Of a DNA stretch of 64,000 bases, positions 9,069 to 18,064 are shown piece after piece. How positions within the stretch are numbered: the stretch's first letter is position 1; each line of letters begins with the position of its first letter. The notes below the pieces were generated by a model. That model ran no database searches. It was given only the letters and a program-made list of their open reading frames with translations, and was not told where the DNA came from. The position numbers and the translations under genes were made by a program. Source of the stretch: Halocynthiibacter sp. SDUM655004 (GTDB lineage: Bacteria; Pseudomonadota; Alphaproteobacteria; Rhodobacterales; Rhodobacteraceae); NCBI RefSeq assembly GCF_026015885.1, contig NZ_JAPDUG010000001.1:1364001-1428000 (forward strand), in the 5' to 3' direction.

Positions 9069-10715
9069 ATGACCAAAACCCGCCTCTACCTCTATGACAC
9101 AACCCTCCGCGACGGGCAGCAGACCCAAGGCGTGCAGTTTTCGACCCAAGAGAAACACCGTATCGCAGAAGCGCTTGATAAACTCGGTATCGACTACCTC
9201 GAGGGCGGTTGGCCCGGTGCGAACCCGACCGATAGCGAGTTTTTCGAGACCGCTCCGAAATTCAACGCCACGCTTGCCGCCTTTGGCATGACCAAGCGGG
9301 CGGGGCGCTCTGCGGCGAATGATGATGTTCTGGCGGCTGTTATGAACGCCAACACCCCTGCGGTGTGCCTTGTTGGGAAAACCCACGATTTCCACGTCAC
9401 GCGCGCACTTGGCATAACGCTGGACGAAAACCTCGAAAATATCTCCGAAAGCATCAAACACATCATCGCGCTTGGCCGCGAGGCGCTGTTTGACGCGGAG
9501 CATTTCTTTGACGGCTATAAAGACAATCCGGATTATGCCCTTGCCGCAATCCGCGCGGCCTATGACGCGGGTGCACGCTGGATTGTTCTTTGTGACACCA
9601 ACGGTGGCACGCTCCCCGCCGAAATTTACCGGATCGTGCGCGAGGTTATCGCAAGCGGGATTGAAGGGTCTCGGCTCGGTATTCATACTCACAATGACAC
9701 CGAAAGCGCCGTTGCGGGAAGCCTTGCTGCGATTGATGCTGGTGTTTGCCAGATTCAGGGAACATTGAACGGCCTTGGTGAGCGGTGCGGTAATGCAAAC
9801 CTGACAACGCTCATTCCGACGCTGCTTCTGAAGCCTGAATATGCGGATCGGTTTGAGGTCGGTATCGACGTAAAATCGCTTGAGGGGCTGACACGCCTGA
9901 GCCGGATGCTTGACGATATTCTCAACCGTGTTCCTGCGAAACAGGCCGCATATGTTGGGGCAAGTGCATTCGCGCATAAGGCCGGATTGCATGCCAGCGC
10001 GATCCTCAAAGACCCGAGCACGTATGAGCACATCGAGCCTTCAACCGTGGGCAACAACCGGATTATTCCGATGTCCAACCAAGCGGGGCAAAGCAATCTG
10101 CGGCGGCGTCTTGACGAGGCCGGGATCAAGGTCGAGAAGGGCAATCCGGCCCTGTCGCGCATTCTTGAAGTCATCAAGGCGCGCGAGGCGGATGGCTATT
10201 CTTTTGACACGGCGCAGGCGAGTTTCGAGCTATTGGCGCGACGGGAGCTTGGCCTTTTACCCAATTTCTTTGAAGTGAAACGCTATAAGGTCACGGTCGA
10301 GCGCCGCAAGAACAAGCGCAACGAGATGGTGAGCCTGTCTGAAGCGATCGTCGTTATCAAAATAAACGGCCAAAAGCGGATGTCGGTGAGCGACTCCATG
10401 GATGAGTATGGCGTTGATCGTGGTCCGGTAAACGCGCTGTCGACCGCGCTTGCCAAAGACCTTGGCCCCTATCAGGCGGTGATTGACGATATGCGTCTTG
10501 TGGATTTTCGGGTGCGTATAACCAACGGAGGCACAGAGGCTGTGACCCGCGTTGTAATTGACAGCGAAGACGGCAAGGGGCGGCGTTGGTCCACCGTGGG
10601 CGTGAGTTCCAACATAATCGACGCGAGTTTCGAGGCGCTGCTGGATGCGATCAACTGGAAACTCGTGCGCGATGATGTGCGCCCTGCGGGTGCTGCTGAT
10701 CTCAGCGGAGCCTAG
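9069..10715 (+). CDS. cimA: (R)-citramalate synthase CimA
   Basis: 548 residues, the length of the CimA subfamily of 2-isopropylmalate/homocitrate synthase-like enzymes. It opens with LYDTTLRDGQQTQGVQFS, the catalytic TIM-barrel motif, and continues with HTHNDTESAVA and GLGERCGNANL. A C-terminal regulatory (LeuA dimer) domain spans about 400-530. CimA condenses pyruvate and acetyl-CoA to citramalate, a threonine-independent entry to 2-oxobutyrate and isoleucine. A standard Shine-Dalgarno (TTTGAGGTGAG) precedes ATG 9069. The gene follows cysS after a structured spacer and is only three bases from the next gene. Confidence 0.95.
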   Translation: MTKTRLYLYDTTLRDGQQTQGVQFSTQEKHRIAEALDKLGIDYLEGGWPGANPTDSEFFETAPKFNATLAAFGMTKRAGRSAANDDVLAAVMNANTPAVCLVGKTHDFHVTRALGITLDENLENISESIKHIIALGREALFDAEHFFDGYKDNPDYALAAIRAAYDAGARWIVLCDTNGGTLPAEIYRIVREVIASGIEGSRLGIHTHNDTESAVAGSLAAIDAGVCQIQGTLNGLGERCGNANLTTLIPTLLLKPEYADRFEVGIDVKSLEGLTRLSRMLDDILNRVPAKQAAYVGASAFAHKAGLHASAILKDPSTYEHIEPSTVGNNRIIPMSNQAGQSNLRRRLDEAGIKVEKGNPALSRILEVIKAREADGYSFDTAQASFELLARRELGLLPNFFEVKRYKVTVERRKNKRNEMVSLSEAIVVIKINGQKRMSVSDSMDEYGVDRGPVNALSTALAKDLGPYQAVIDDMRLVDFRVRITNGGTEAVTRVVIDSEDGKGRRWSTVGVSSNIIDASFEALLDAINWKLVRDDVRPAGAADLSGA

Positions 10716-10718
10716 AAG

Positions 10719-11483
10719 ATGGAACTCGACTTTGCCGCCTCTGCCGCGCTTGTTGAGAAGGGCGATCCGGACAGGTTCGCCGCTTTGATGACGGTTCCGA
10801 TGCCAGAGCGCGCCGCACTTTTTGTATTGGCGGCCTATAATCTCGAGTTGGCAAAGATCCCTTGGGTAAGCCAAGAGCCGATGATCGCGGAAATGCGCCT
10901 TCAGTGGTGGCGCGACTTGATCGAGGGGATCGGCAAAGGCGAGGGCGCGCGCGCCCATGAGGTCGCCGGTCCGCTTCATGCGGTGGTGACGCAATATGAT
11001 CTACCTCTCGATCTGCTTGATCAGATGGCCGACGCGCGGCGGTGGGATGTGAACAAAGATGCATTCGAAGATCGCGCTGATTTTGACAGCTATATAGACC
11101 AGACCGCGGGCAACCTGATGTGGCTTGGAGCGCTGACGTTTGGGGCGACCGCCGCTGACGAAGCGGCCGTGCGTGCGCGGGCGTATGGCGCGGGTGTGGC
11201 GCGGTTTCTGGCCGCGGTGTCCGAGCTTGAGGCGCGGGGGCGCATTCCGCTTTTGGATGGACGCGCAGAGGGAATTCGCGCTTTGGCAAGTGATGCACGA
11301 GCCAAGCTGCGTGCCGCGAAAGTTTCCAATAAAATTGCGCCCGCCACGCGGGATGCGTGGGCGGCGGACAAGGTAGTGTCGCTTGCTGAAAAAGAACCGC
11401 AACGCGTGGCGGATGGAACGCTTGTTTTGTCGGAATTCAGCCGCCGTTTCGGGCTGCTTCGGGTGGCTCTAACTGGGCGCTAG
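10719..11483 (+). CDS. Squalene/phytoene synthase family protein
   Basis: 254 residues with the trans-isoprenyl-diphosphate synthase head-to-head fold signature, including ALFVLAAYNLELAKI, MRLQWWRDLIEGI and a later YIDQTAGNLMWLGA segment. The first Asp-rich motif of true squalene and phytoene synthases is not evident. That makes it more like the NDUFAF6-type branch, which occurs widely in alphaproteobacteria and in mitochondria as a complex I assembly factor. It begins three bases after cimA and is probably co-transcribed with it. Its stop and that of the convergent MFS gene share the four bases CTAG (11480-11483). Confidence 0.8.
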   Translation: MELDFAASAALVEKGDPDRFAALMTVPMPERAALFVLAAYNLELAKIPWVSQEPMIAEMRLQWWRDLIEGIGKGEGARAHEVAGPLHAVVTQYDLPLDLLDQMADARRWDVNKDAFEDRADFDSYIDQTAGNLMWLGALTFGATAADEAAVRARAYGAGVARFLAAVSELEARGRIPLLDGRAEGIRALASDARAKLRAAKVSNKIAPATRDAWAADKVVSLAEKEPQRVADGTLVLSEFSRRFGLLRVALTGR

Positions 11484-12697
11484 ACACGTTCGCGGGCTGC
11501 AGGGCGCATCACCAACCAAATCAAAGCACCACCTGCCAATGTCAGCAGTGGGATCATTGCGATGTTAACAGCGGTCCACCCTTGCACAGGGTCGCCGCCA
11601 GAGCAGTTCATCAACCCGCCCGAGGATAGGCTGGCCAGTGTCACACAGCCGAATACCAGCATGTCGTTTAACCCTTGAACACGCCCGCGTTCTTCTTCGG
11701 TGTGGGCGCGGGCCAGCATGGTGGTCGCGCCGATAAAGCCGAAGTTCCAGCCCACACCAAGTAGGATCAGCGCAATGAAGAAGTTGCTGAGTTCTACACC
11801 AGAGAGCGCCACCACACCCGCCGCCGCAAGGGTTGCCAGCCCGAGGGCAACAATCTTTTCAACGCCAAACCGCGCGATCAAATGACCCGTAAAGAAGCTT
11901 GGCGCAAACATAGCAAAGACATGGCCGGAAACCACGTCGGCCGCATCATCATTTCCAAAGCCGCAACCGACAACCGCAAGCGGTGTTGAGGTCATGACGA
12001 GATTCATCAACGAATAGGACACCATCGCACAGATGATAGCGACGGCGATCTCGGGCGTCTTGAGCATTTCCCAGCGGGTCCGGCCAGCCGATTTCGCGTC
12101 TTTGGGCGCTTCAGGCGTTGGAATGTCGAGGAAGAAGAACAGCAGCGAGCCGATGAGGTTCAGCGCCATAACGGCAAAATACATGCCCATGAATGGCACA
12201 ACAAAGCTATCGACGAACCCTTTGCCCAATTGCGGACCGATCACCGCAGAGGCAAGGCCGCCCGCCATCACCCAGCTAATGGCTTTTGCGCGGAAACCAT
12301 CAGGAGCGGTATCAACGGCAGCAAAGCGGAAAAACCCCTGTGATGACATGTAGATGCCGGTCACGAGGCTGCCCAGAAGAAGCAACGCGAAACTGTCGAC
12401 AAACAGCCCGTAAGCGCTGATTGCGGCTCCTAAAAACCCGCCTAATGCACCGATGAAAAAGCCGGTCTTGCGGCCATATTTTTGCATAATCGAGGAGATT
12501 GGCGAGGCTGCGAGCATCGAGCCGAGCACGATCATCGTGACAGGCATTGTGGCGAAACAGACGTTTGTTGCCATGTTCTGCCCTGCCAGTCCGGCATAGG
12601 TGAAGATCATCGGCAATTGTGCGCCAAGCACCGCTTGCGCAGCGACCAAAACGGCTACATTGCGGCGCGCGCGAGCGTATAGGTGCGTCTCTGTCAT
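11480..12697 (-). CDS. MFS transporter
   Basis: 405 residues with about twelve hydrophobic segments and the major facilitator layout in two halves. A loop containing MQKYGRKTGF after the second segment is the conserved MFS inter-helix motif. The substrate is unknown, and neighbours give no reliable clue: it is convergent with the squalene/phytoene synthase-like gene and lies upstream, in the same orientation, of nothing functionally linked. An inner-membrane efflux or uptake carrier is all that can be said. Confidence 0.85.
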   Translation of the reverse strand: MTETHLYARARRNVAVLVAAQAVLGAQLPMIFTYAGLAGQNMATNVCFATMPVTMIVLGSMLAASPISSIMQKYGRKTGFFIGALGGFLGAAISAYGLFVDSFALLLLGSLVTGIYMSSQGFFRFAAVDTAPDGFRAKAISWVMAGGLASAVIGPQLGKGFVDSFVVPFMGMYFAVMALNLIGSLLFFFLDIPTPEAPKDAKSAGRTRWEMLKTPEIAVAIICAMVSYSLMNLVMTSTPLAVVGCGFGNDDAADVVSGHVFAMFAPSFFTGHLIARFGVEKIVALGLATLAAAGVVALSGVELSNFFIALILLGVGWNFGFIGATTMLARAHTEEERGRVQGLNDMLVFGCVTLASLSSGGLMNCSGGDPVQGWTAVNIAMIPLLTLAGGALIWLVMRPAARERV

Positions 12698-12748
12698 TCA
12701 GTCTTGGTATCGGGGAACGGCTAAAACGGGAAGTGTTAAATTGTATGC

Positions 12749-14035
12749 TTACGGTGCGGCAATAAGATGCGCAAAGGAACCGGAGACATTGCCATTGATA
12801 AGCCCCATCGCTGGTAACGCATTGCCCGCGGCGTCTTTCGCGTCGAACAGCGGCGTGCCTTCGGCCTTGAGCGTGGTGGCGTAGTGGAATTCGTGTGCTT
12901 TGAATGCGCCTGTGAACGGCCCGGAATTCGCCTCAACATCGCGATAGCCAAGATGCAATTTGCGTGTTTCGAAGCTGGTGACGAGCGGTAGCAAGCCGAG
13001 CATTTCATGAGCCACACCGTCGGCATCAATCAGTGTTTCGCCAAGCGCCATATACCCCCCGCATTCACCATAGATCAGCGTTCCTCGCTGTGCGGCGGCT
13101 TGCATGGAAAGTTTGAAGGCTGTGGCATTGAAGAGTGTTGCAGCATGGAGTTCGGGATAGCCGCCCGGCAGGTAGATCAAATCGGACTCTGGGACTGGAT
13201 CATCGGCGAGCGGCGAGAAGAAGCGGATGTCTTTTCCAGCGGCGCGCCATTCTGACAGGAGGTGCGGATAGCAGAATGCGAATGCTGCGTCCTGCGCAAC
13301 GGCGATGGATTGAACAGGTGGCGTCAGGCGGCTTTGTTGCAATGGACCAGAGGCGGGCAGCGGAGCAGCGAGATTCTTTAGAGCCTCAAGGTCAACGTGG
13401 CTGCGCATATGCGCGGCGGCGGTCGAAAGGAACTCTTCAAGGTCGATATGTTCGCCCGCCTGAACCAATCCAAGGTGGCGGGAAGGGCGCGCAAGGTCTG
13501 TGTGTCTTGGTAAAGCGCCAAGAACCGGAATGTTAAGCGGAGCAAGAGCGTTCCGAAGCATGTCTTCGTGGCGGGGGCTTCCGACCTTGTTGAGCAGGAC
13601 GCCTTTAATCTTTACCTCTGCGTCATATGAGGCAAAGCCGGCCACAAGCGGCGCGACGGATTGCGCCATTTTCGAAGCGTCCACGATCAGGATTACAGGC
13701 AGCCCCAGAACCCGCGCGAGATCGGCGGATGCGCCTTTCCCTGCGGGCGGTGCGCCGTCAAATAGCCCCATAGCCCCTTCAACAACAAGCAATTCGTTGT
13801 CGTGCTGGGTGGCTTGCGCCTTGAGCATCTCGGGCGACATGGCCCAAGCATCAAGATTCCCACATGGGGCGCGGCTTGCAGCGGCATGAAAGGCGGGGTC
13901 AATGTAGTCCGGTCCGGACTTGGCCGCACGAATAGAAACTCCCGCGTCAACGAGCGCGCGCAAAATACCCAATGTCAGCGTGGTTTTCCCCGCGCCAGAG
14001 GTTGGCGCCGCAAGCAGAAGCCCGCGCGCTGTCAT
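12749..14035 (-). CDS. cobB: Cobyrinate a,c-diamide synthase
   Basis: 428 residues. The N-terminal P-loop region LLLAAPTSGAGKTTLTLGIL and a C-terminal class I glutamine amidotransferase domain with the nucleophile in YGECGGYMALGE are both present. The enzyme uses ATP and glutamine to amidate side chains a and c of the corrin ring. The start ATG at 14035 overlaps the cobA stop by four bases, so cobA and cobB are translationally coupled. In the aerobic route the substrate is hydrogenobyrinate, in the anaerobic route cobyrinate. The window does not show the whole pathway. Confidence 0.95.
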   Translation of the reverse strand: MTARGLLLAAPTSGAGKTTLTLGILRALVDAGVSIRAAKSGPDYIDPAFHAAASRAPCGNLDAWAMSPEMLKAQATQHDNELLVVEGAMGLFDGAPPAGKGASADLARVLGLPVILIVDASKMAQSVAPLVAGFASYDAEVKIKGVLLNKVGSPRHEDMLRNALAPLNIPVLGALPRHTDLARPSRHLGLVQAGEHIDLEEFLSTAAAHMRSHVDLEALKNLAAPLPASGPLQQSRLTPPVQSIAVAQDAAFAFCYPHLLSEWRAAGKDIRFFSPLADDPVPESDLIYLPGGYPELHAATLFNATAFKLSMQAAAQRGTLIYGECGGYMALGETLIDADGVAHEMLGLLPLVTSFETRKLHLGYRDVEANSGPFTGAFKAHEFHYATTLKAEGTPLFDAKDAAGNALPAMGLINGNVSGSFAHLIAAP

Positions 14036-14898
14036 CTCTGTTCTGCGGGGCGACCACGCCCGAGGGGGTCAAGATTGCGCGGCGCTTCGCCCTTGGCCAT
14101 GCCTTGCCAATCCAGCACCTGACGCATCAGAACCGACCGCCCAACGCAGATGATTGCAGGGGGCTCGAGAGAACTTGCTGCGATATCGGCCTCGGCATTT
14201 GCCAGCGTGGTTTCCAAAACAGCCTGCGCGGGTGTTGTAGCCTCGGCGACGACGGCAACAGGTTCTTCAGGTGGGCGGCCTGCATCAAGCAGGGCTTGGG
14301 TGATGCGGCCAATATGTTTCATGCCCATGTAGATCACCAAAACCTGTGAGCCGCGCGAAATTGCGTCCCAATCAAGGGTGTTGGGCGTATTGCCGGATTG
14401 ATCGTGGCCCGTCACGAAAGTCACGGATTGGTTCACATCGCGGTGCGTTACAGGAACGCCAGCATAGGCCAATCCGCCGATCCCTGCCGAAATGCCAGGG
14501 ATGATGCGGATGGGAATGCCATGCTGTACCAAAGTCTGCGCCTCTTCACCGCCGCGACCAAACACAAATGGATCGCCGCCCTTCAGCCGCAATACGCGTT
14601 TGCCAGCTTCGGCAAGATCGACAAGTCGTAAGGAAATGTCTTTCTGCTTGGCAGAGGGCTTACCGCCGCGTTTGCCCGCATAGATCAGCTCCGCATCATC
14701 GCGCGCCCAATCCAGAATCGCGCTTTGGACGAGTGCGTCATAGACAATGACGTCAGCCTGACGAATTGCATTCAATCCATGCAGCGTAAGCAAGCCCGGA
14801 TCGCCCGGTCCCGCGCCGCAAAGCCATACCCATCCGGGTTCTAAGGTGGGCCATTGGCCATCAGGAAGGGCCAGCGATGATGTGTGTGAGTCGGTCAT
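14032..14898 (-). CDS. cobA: Uroporphyrinogen-III C-methyltransferase
   Basis: 288 residues from ATG 14898; the frame remains open upstream, but MTDSHTSS is followed directly by the family fold and the upstream stretch overlaps the divergent cbiD. Motifs WLCGAGPGDPGLLT (SAM-binding) and KGGDPFVFGRGGEE are those of SUMT enzymes. There is no CysG oxidase/ferrochelatase domain, so this is a stand-alone SUMT. It makes precorrin-2, the branch point to cobalamin and sirohaem. It is the first gene of the cobA-cobB pair. Confidence 0.94.
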   Translation of the reverse strand: MTDSHTSSLALPDGQWPTLEPGWVWLCGAGPGDPGLLTLHGLNAIRQADVIVYDALVQSAILDWARDDAELIYAGKRGGKPSAKQKDISLRLVDLAEAGKRVLRLKGGDPFVFGRGGEEAQTLVQHGIPIRIIPGISAGIGGLAYAGVPVTHRDVNQSVTFVTGHDQSGNTPNTLDWDAISRGSQVLVIYMGMKHIGRITQALLDAGRPPEEPVAVVAEATTPAQAVLETTLANAEADIAASSLEPPAIICVGRSVLMRQVLDWQGMAKGEAPRNLDPLGRGRPAEQR

Positions 14899-14959
14899 GG
14901 GCCTGTTATGCCCCTTTGAGCGCGGCTCGAAAAGTGTTGAAATACCGTCATTTCCCACA

Positions 14960-14988
14960 TTGGCGGCAGGAATTCCGCGGCCTATAGT
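14960..14988 (+). promoter_or_regulatory. Sigma-70-type promoter of cbiD, likely giving a leaderless mRNA
   Basis: TTGGCG (14960-14965) is separated by exactly 17 bases from TATAGT (14983-14988). Only six bases lie between the -10 and the ATG at 14995, so initiation seven bases downstream of the -10 would fall on the A of the start codon. No Shine-Dalgarno lies at a usable distance. The nearest AGGAA is more than 20 bases upstream and inside the promoter. Confidence 0.55.
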
Positions 14989-14994
14989 CGCCAC

Positions 14995-16041
14995 ATGGAT
15001 GCCCAATCCCCTCCGTTGCGCCGTGGCTGGACCACGGGCGCCTGTGCGACGGCTGCTGTAAAGGCGGCGTTGCTGAAGTTGTGGGCAGGGCATTTTCCGG
15101 ATGAGGTCTCGATTACGCTGCCACGTGGCGAAACGCCGGATTTCGCACTTGAGGAAACAGAGGCGGGAGATAATTGGGCCGCGGCGGGGATTATCAAGGA
15201 CGCTGGAGATGACCCTGATGTGACCCATGGCGCGCTTATCACTGCAAAGGTGACATTGGGCGGGGATGGCATCGAATTTCGCGCAGGCAAGGGTGTTGGA
15301 ACGGTCACAAAACCCGGTCTGCCGCTTGCTGTTGGCGAACCTGCGATCAACCCAGTTCCACGGGAAATGATGCGTGGTGTGGTTGAGGATTTGGCACAGG
15401 AATACGGCACAACGCCTTGTGTTGTAATCGAAATCTCAATTCGAGATGGAGAAGATCTGGCAAAGAAAACATGGAACCCGCGACTCGGTATTGTTGGCGG
15501 GCTTTCTGTATTGGGGACAACTGGCGTTGTTCGGCCATTTAGCTGCGCAGCGTGGATCGCGTCTATTCATCGTGGTGTCGATGTGGCGCGCGCAACTGGG
15601 TTAACGCATGTGGCCGGATGTACGGGCGCTACGAGCGAAAAGGTGGTGCAGGCCGAGTATGATTTATCCGAGCAAGCAATGCTCGACATGGGCGATTTTG
15701 CGGGCGGTTTGCTGAAGTACCTCCGTAAGCATCCGGTTGAGCGGCTTACGATTGGCGGCGGTATTGGCAAGATGACCAAACTTGCCCAGGGCGCGATGGA
15801 TTTGCATTCAGGGCGGAGCCAGATTGATTTTGATGCGTTGGCGAAGGCGCTTGGCGAACCACACATTACTGATTGCAACAGTGCGCTTGAAGTGTTTGAA
15901 AAATATGGAGAAAAATTCACCGAGTTTGTTGCGATCGGAGCCTTGAAAACCGCGCGTGAGGTGCTGCGTGATAGTCCGGTTGCGCTCGACCTTATCTTGA
16001 TAGATCGCGCGGGGAATATTATTGGGCGGGCAGCGGAATGA
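14995..16041 (+). CDS. cbiD: Cobalt-precorrin-5B C1-methyltransferase CbiD
   Basis: 348 residues, the usual CbiD length. The N-terminal LRRGWTTGACATAAVKAAL block is diagnostic, as is the later GITTGATxxK-like segment, here THVAGCTGATSEKV. CbiD methylates C1 during ring contraction steps of corrin synthesis and belongs to the anaerobic-type pathway. Some alphaproteobacteria that otherwise use the aerobic enzymes lack CobF and carry CbiD. It overlaps the next gene (cobK) by four bases. The promoter arrangement suggests a leaderless transcript. Confidence 0.92.
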   Translation: MDAQSPPLRRGWTTGACATAAVKAALLKLWAGHFPDEVSITLPRGETPDFALEETEAGDNWAAAGIIKDAGDDPDVTHGALITAKVTLGGDGIEFRAGKGVGTVTKPGLPLAVGEPAINPVPREMMRGVVEDLAQEYGTTPCVVIEISIRDGEDLAKKTWNPRLGIVGGLSVLGTTGVVRPFSCAAWIASIHRGVDVARATGLTHVAGCTGATSEKVVQAEYDLSEQAMLDMGDFAGGLLKYLRKHPVERLTIGGGIGKMTKLAQGAMDLHSGRSQIDFDALAKALGEPHITDCNSALEVFEKYGEKFTEFVAIGALKTAREVLRDSPVALDLILIDRAGNIIGRAAE

Positions 16042-16769
16042 AGGTTCTTTTGCTTGCAGGATCAGGCGAAAGCCGCAGGTTGGCGCATAAACTGGCCGAT
16101 TGTCCCCGTTTCGAGGTGCTGGCCAGTCTTGCAGGGGCAACGCGTTTTCCCAAACCGCTACCTGTTGATACACGGATTGGCGGTTTCGGGGGCTACGAAG
16201 GCGAGAAGGAATTTCTTGTTGAGGGGGAATTCGATGCGGTGATCGATGGCACGCATCCTTTTGCGGCCCGAATTTCCAAACGTACCTTTCAGCTTTGTGA
16301 TGAATTATCAATTCCCTACGCGCAAATATTAAGGCCGGAGTGGACGCCTGCTGAAGGTGATGACTGGACGATGATCGCCGCTCCCCAAGATGCGCGTGAA
16401 CATATTCCCGCTGGTGCAAACGTATTTCTGGCAACAGGGCGCAGTACGCTCTCTGGGTTTGCGAACCTTGCGGATTGTCGATTGATTTGCCGACAGATTG
16501 ACCCACCTGAGGGGCCGTTTCCGTTCCCGAACGGCGAGTACCTTGTGGGGCGACCGCCGTTTTCAGTTGAGGACGAGATCGCCATATTCCGCAAGTTCCG
16601 GATTGATATTCTGGTGGTGAAGAATGCAGGTGGAGCCCCGAGCCGAACCAAATTGGATGCGGCTCGTTCGCTCGGGATCAAGGTCTTGATGATCGAGCGG
16701 CCAGCGCCAGCCGGTGGGCTTGTACTTGAGGATGTGGATGCGGCGCTGAACTGGTTGAATGAACTATAG
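16038..16769 (+). CDS. cobK: Precorrin-6A (cobalt-precorrin-6A) reductase
   Basis: 243 residues. It opens with MKVLLLAGSGESRRLAHKL, the nucleotide-binding start of CobK/CbiJ, followed by the DGTHPFAARIS motif and the late VVKNAGGAPSRTKLDAA block. All of these are family markers. The enzyme reduces precorrin-6A with NADPH in the cytosol. Its ATG overlaps the cbiD stop (ATGA), so the pair is translationally coupled. The short gap to the glycosylase gene suggests the operon continues. Confidence 0.93.
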   Translation: MKVLLLAGSGESRRLAHKLADCPRFEVLASLAGATRFPKPLPVDTRIGGFGGYEGEKEFLVEGEFDAVIDGTHPFAARISKRTFQLCDELSIPYAQILRPEWTPAEGDDWTMIAAPQDAREHIPAGANVFLATGRSTLSGFANLADCRLICRQIDPPEGPFPFPNGEYLVGRPPFSVEDEIAIFRKFRIDILVVKNAGGAPSRTKLDAARSLGIKVLMIERPAPAGGLVLEDVDAALNWLNEL

Positions 16770-16780
16770 GATCGGTGGCT

Positions 16781-17401
16781 ATGTATATAAATTCAAAGGA
16801 AGATGTTGCATATCACACCGAGAGATTGATTGCGATTGAACCACGGTTTGAGCCGGCTTTTCGCGTGACTGGCGTGCCGCCACTGCGGCGCCGTCGAGAT
16901 GGATTTGAAGCGTTGTTTGATGCGATTGTCAGTCAGCAAGTTAGCGTGGCGTCGGCAAATGCGATTTGGGGGCGGCTTAAGACGGCAAAACTTACTGGGC
17001 CAAGAAAGGTGCGGTGGGCAAGTGATGAAAATTTACGCGCTTGCGGTCTGTCCCGTCAGAAAATTCGTTATGCACGAGCACTTGCAGAGGCCGGAATTGA
17101 TTTTAAAGCGCTTCGTAACGCATCAAGTGATGAGGTCGTGAAAACGCTGACCGAAGTACCGGGTATTGGCGCATGGACAGCCGAGATTTATGCAATGTTT
17201 TCATTGGGTCACGCGGATGTTTTTGCCCCTCGTGATTTAGCATTACAGGAGAGCGCTCGCATGCTTTTTGACCTACCAGAGCGCCCCAAAGAGCGCGCGT
17301 TTCGTGAAATGGCGCAAGAATGGGCACCTCATAGAGCCGTTGCTGCGCGGCTGCTTTGGGACTATTACCGCGTTGCAAAACAGAGAGAAGGCATCAAATG
17401 A
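16781..17401 (+). CDS. DNA-3-methyladenine glycosylase II (AlkA family)
   Basis: 206 residues with a helix-hairpin-helix-GPD glycosylase fold. The segment LTEVPGIGAWTAEIYAMFSL is the HhH, and the aspartate in FAPRDLAL is the expected catalytic Asp. The ATG at 16781 is preferred because AGGA (16768-16771) is nine bases upstream; the in-frame GTG at 16775 would be only three bases from it. It excises alkylated purines in base-excision repair. It follows the cobalamin genes by 11 bases and overlaps the next gene by four, so repair and corrin genes seem to be on one transcript. No Ada-like regulatory domain is fused. Confidence 0.88.
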   Translation: MYINSKEDVAYHTERLIAIEPRFEPAFRVTGVPPLRRRRDGFEALFDAIVSQQVSVASANAIWGRLKTAKLTGPRKVRWASDENLRACGLSRQKIRYARALAEAGIDFKALRNASSDEVVKTLTEVPGIGAWTAEIYAMFSLGHADVFAPRDLALQESARMLFDLPERPKERAFREMAQEWAPHRAVAARLLWDYYRVAKQREGIK

Positions 17402-18063
17402 CCCGTAAACTCGAGTTTACCACCCGCGCTCCCCAATCCGGCACAACGAAATCCATGGTTGTATTCCTGCATGGATATGGCGCGAATGGCGCCGATCTCA
17501 TGGGGCTGGCTGATCCGCTTGGGCCACAGCTTCCCGATACCGTGTTCGTCGCTCCGGATGCGCCGGACAAGATCCCTGGCGCACCATTCGGGTTCCAGTG
17601 GTTTCCCATCCCATGGATTGATGGAAGCACCGAGGAAGCCGCTGGCGAAGGGCTGTTGAAGGCAAGCGCCGATTTGAATGCTTTCCTAGATGAGCAACTT
17701 AAAGAACATAGCGTAAAGCCCGAAAATTGCATAATTTTAGGGTTTTCCCAAGGCACGATGCTGGCGCTTCATGTTGCGGTGCGCCGTGATGAGGCCGTGG
17801 CGGGTGTTGTTGCATTTTCTGGCCGTTTGCTGGTGCCTGAACGGCTTGAGGAAGAAGCTGTTTCCAAACCGCCCGTGATTTTGATCCATGGCGATCAGGA
17901 CGATGTTGTGCCGCCGCAATCTTTGCCGGAAGCGGGTGATGCGCTGTCCGTCGCAGGGTTCGAGGTTTATGCCCATGTGATGGAAGGGACAGGCCACGGA
18001 ATTGCGCCAGACGGGTTAACCGCCGCAAATCATTTCATGCGCCAGAAATTAGGGTATACTTAA
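17398..18063 (+). CDS. Phospholipase/carboxylesterase family alpha/beta hydrolase
   Basis: 221 residues from ATG 17398, which overlaps the preceding stop (ATGA). The fold markers are VVFLHGYGANGADL (oxyanion hole), GFSQGTML (nucleophile Ser), IHGDQDDVVP (Asp) and GTGHGIAP (His), giving a complete catalytic triad. The family (Abhydrolase_2) includes small cytosolic esterases and acyl-protein thioesterase-like enzymes; the physiological ester is unknown. No signal peptide is visible. A perfect hairpin (CCAAGCG/CGCTTGG) begins two bases after the stop. Confidence 0.88.
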   Translation: MTRKLEFTTRAPQSGTTKSMVVFLHGYGANGADLMGLADPLGPQLPDTVFVAPDAPDKIPGAPFGFQWFPIPWIDGSTEEAAGEGLLKASADLNAFLDEQLKEHSVKPENCIILGFSQGTMLALHVAVRRDEAVAGVVAFSGRLLVPERLEEEAVSKPPVILIHGDQDDVVPPQSLPEAGDALSVAGFEVYAHVMEGTGHGIAPDGLTAANHFMRQKLGYT

Positions 18064-18064
18064 C

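Noticed and set aside
8836-9072. A 78-codon frame starting within the cysS stop and ending at the cimA start
   Set aside because: It crosses the hairpin-rich element, has low-complexity Arg/Gly/Pro content, no good ribosome site and no family resemblance.
9036-10031. A 331-codon frame opposite cimA
   Set aside because: Fully overlapped by cimA on the other strand; composition is that of a shadow.
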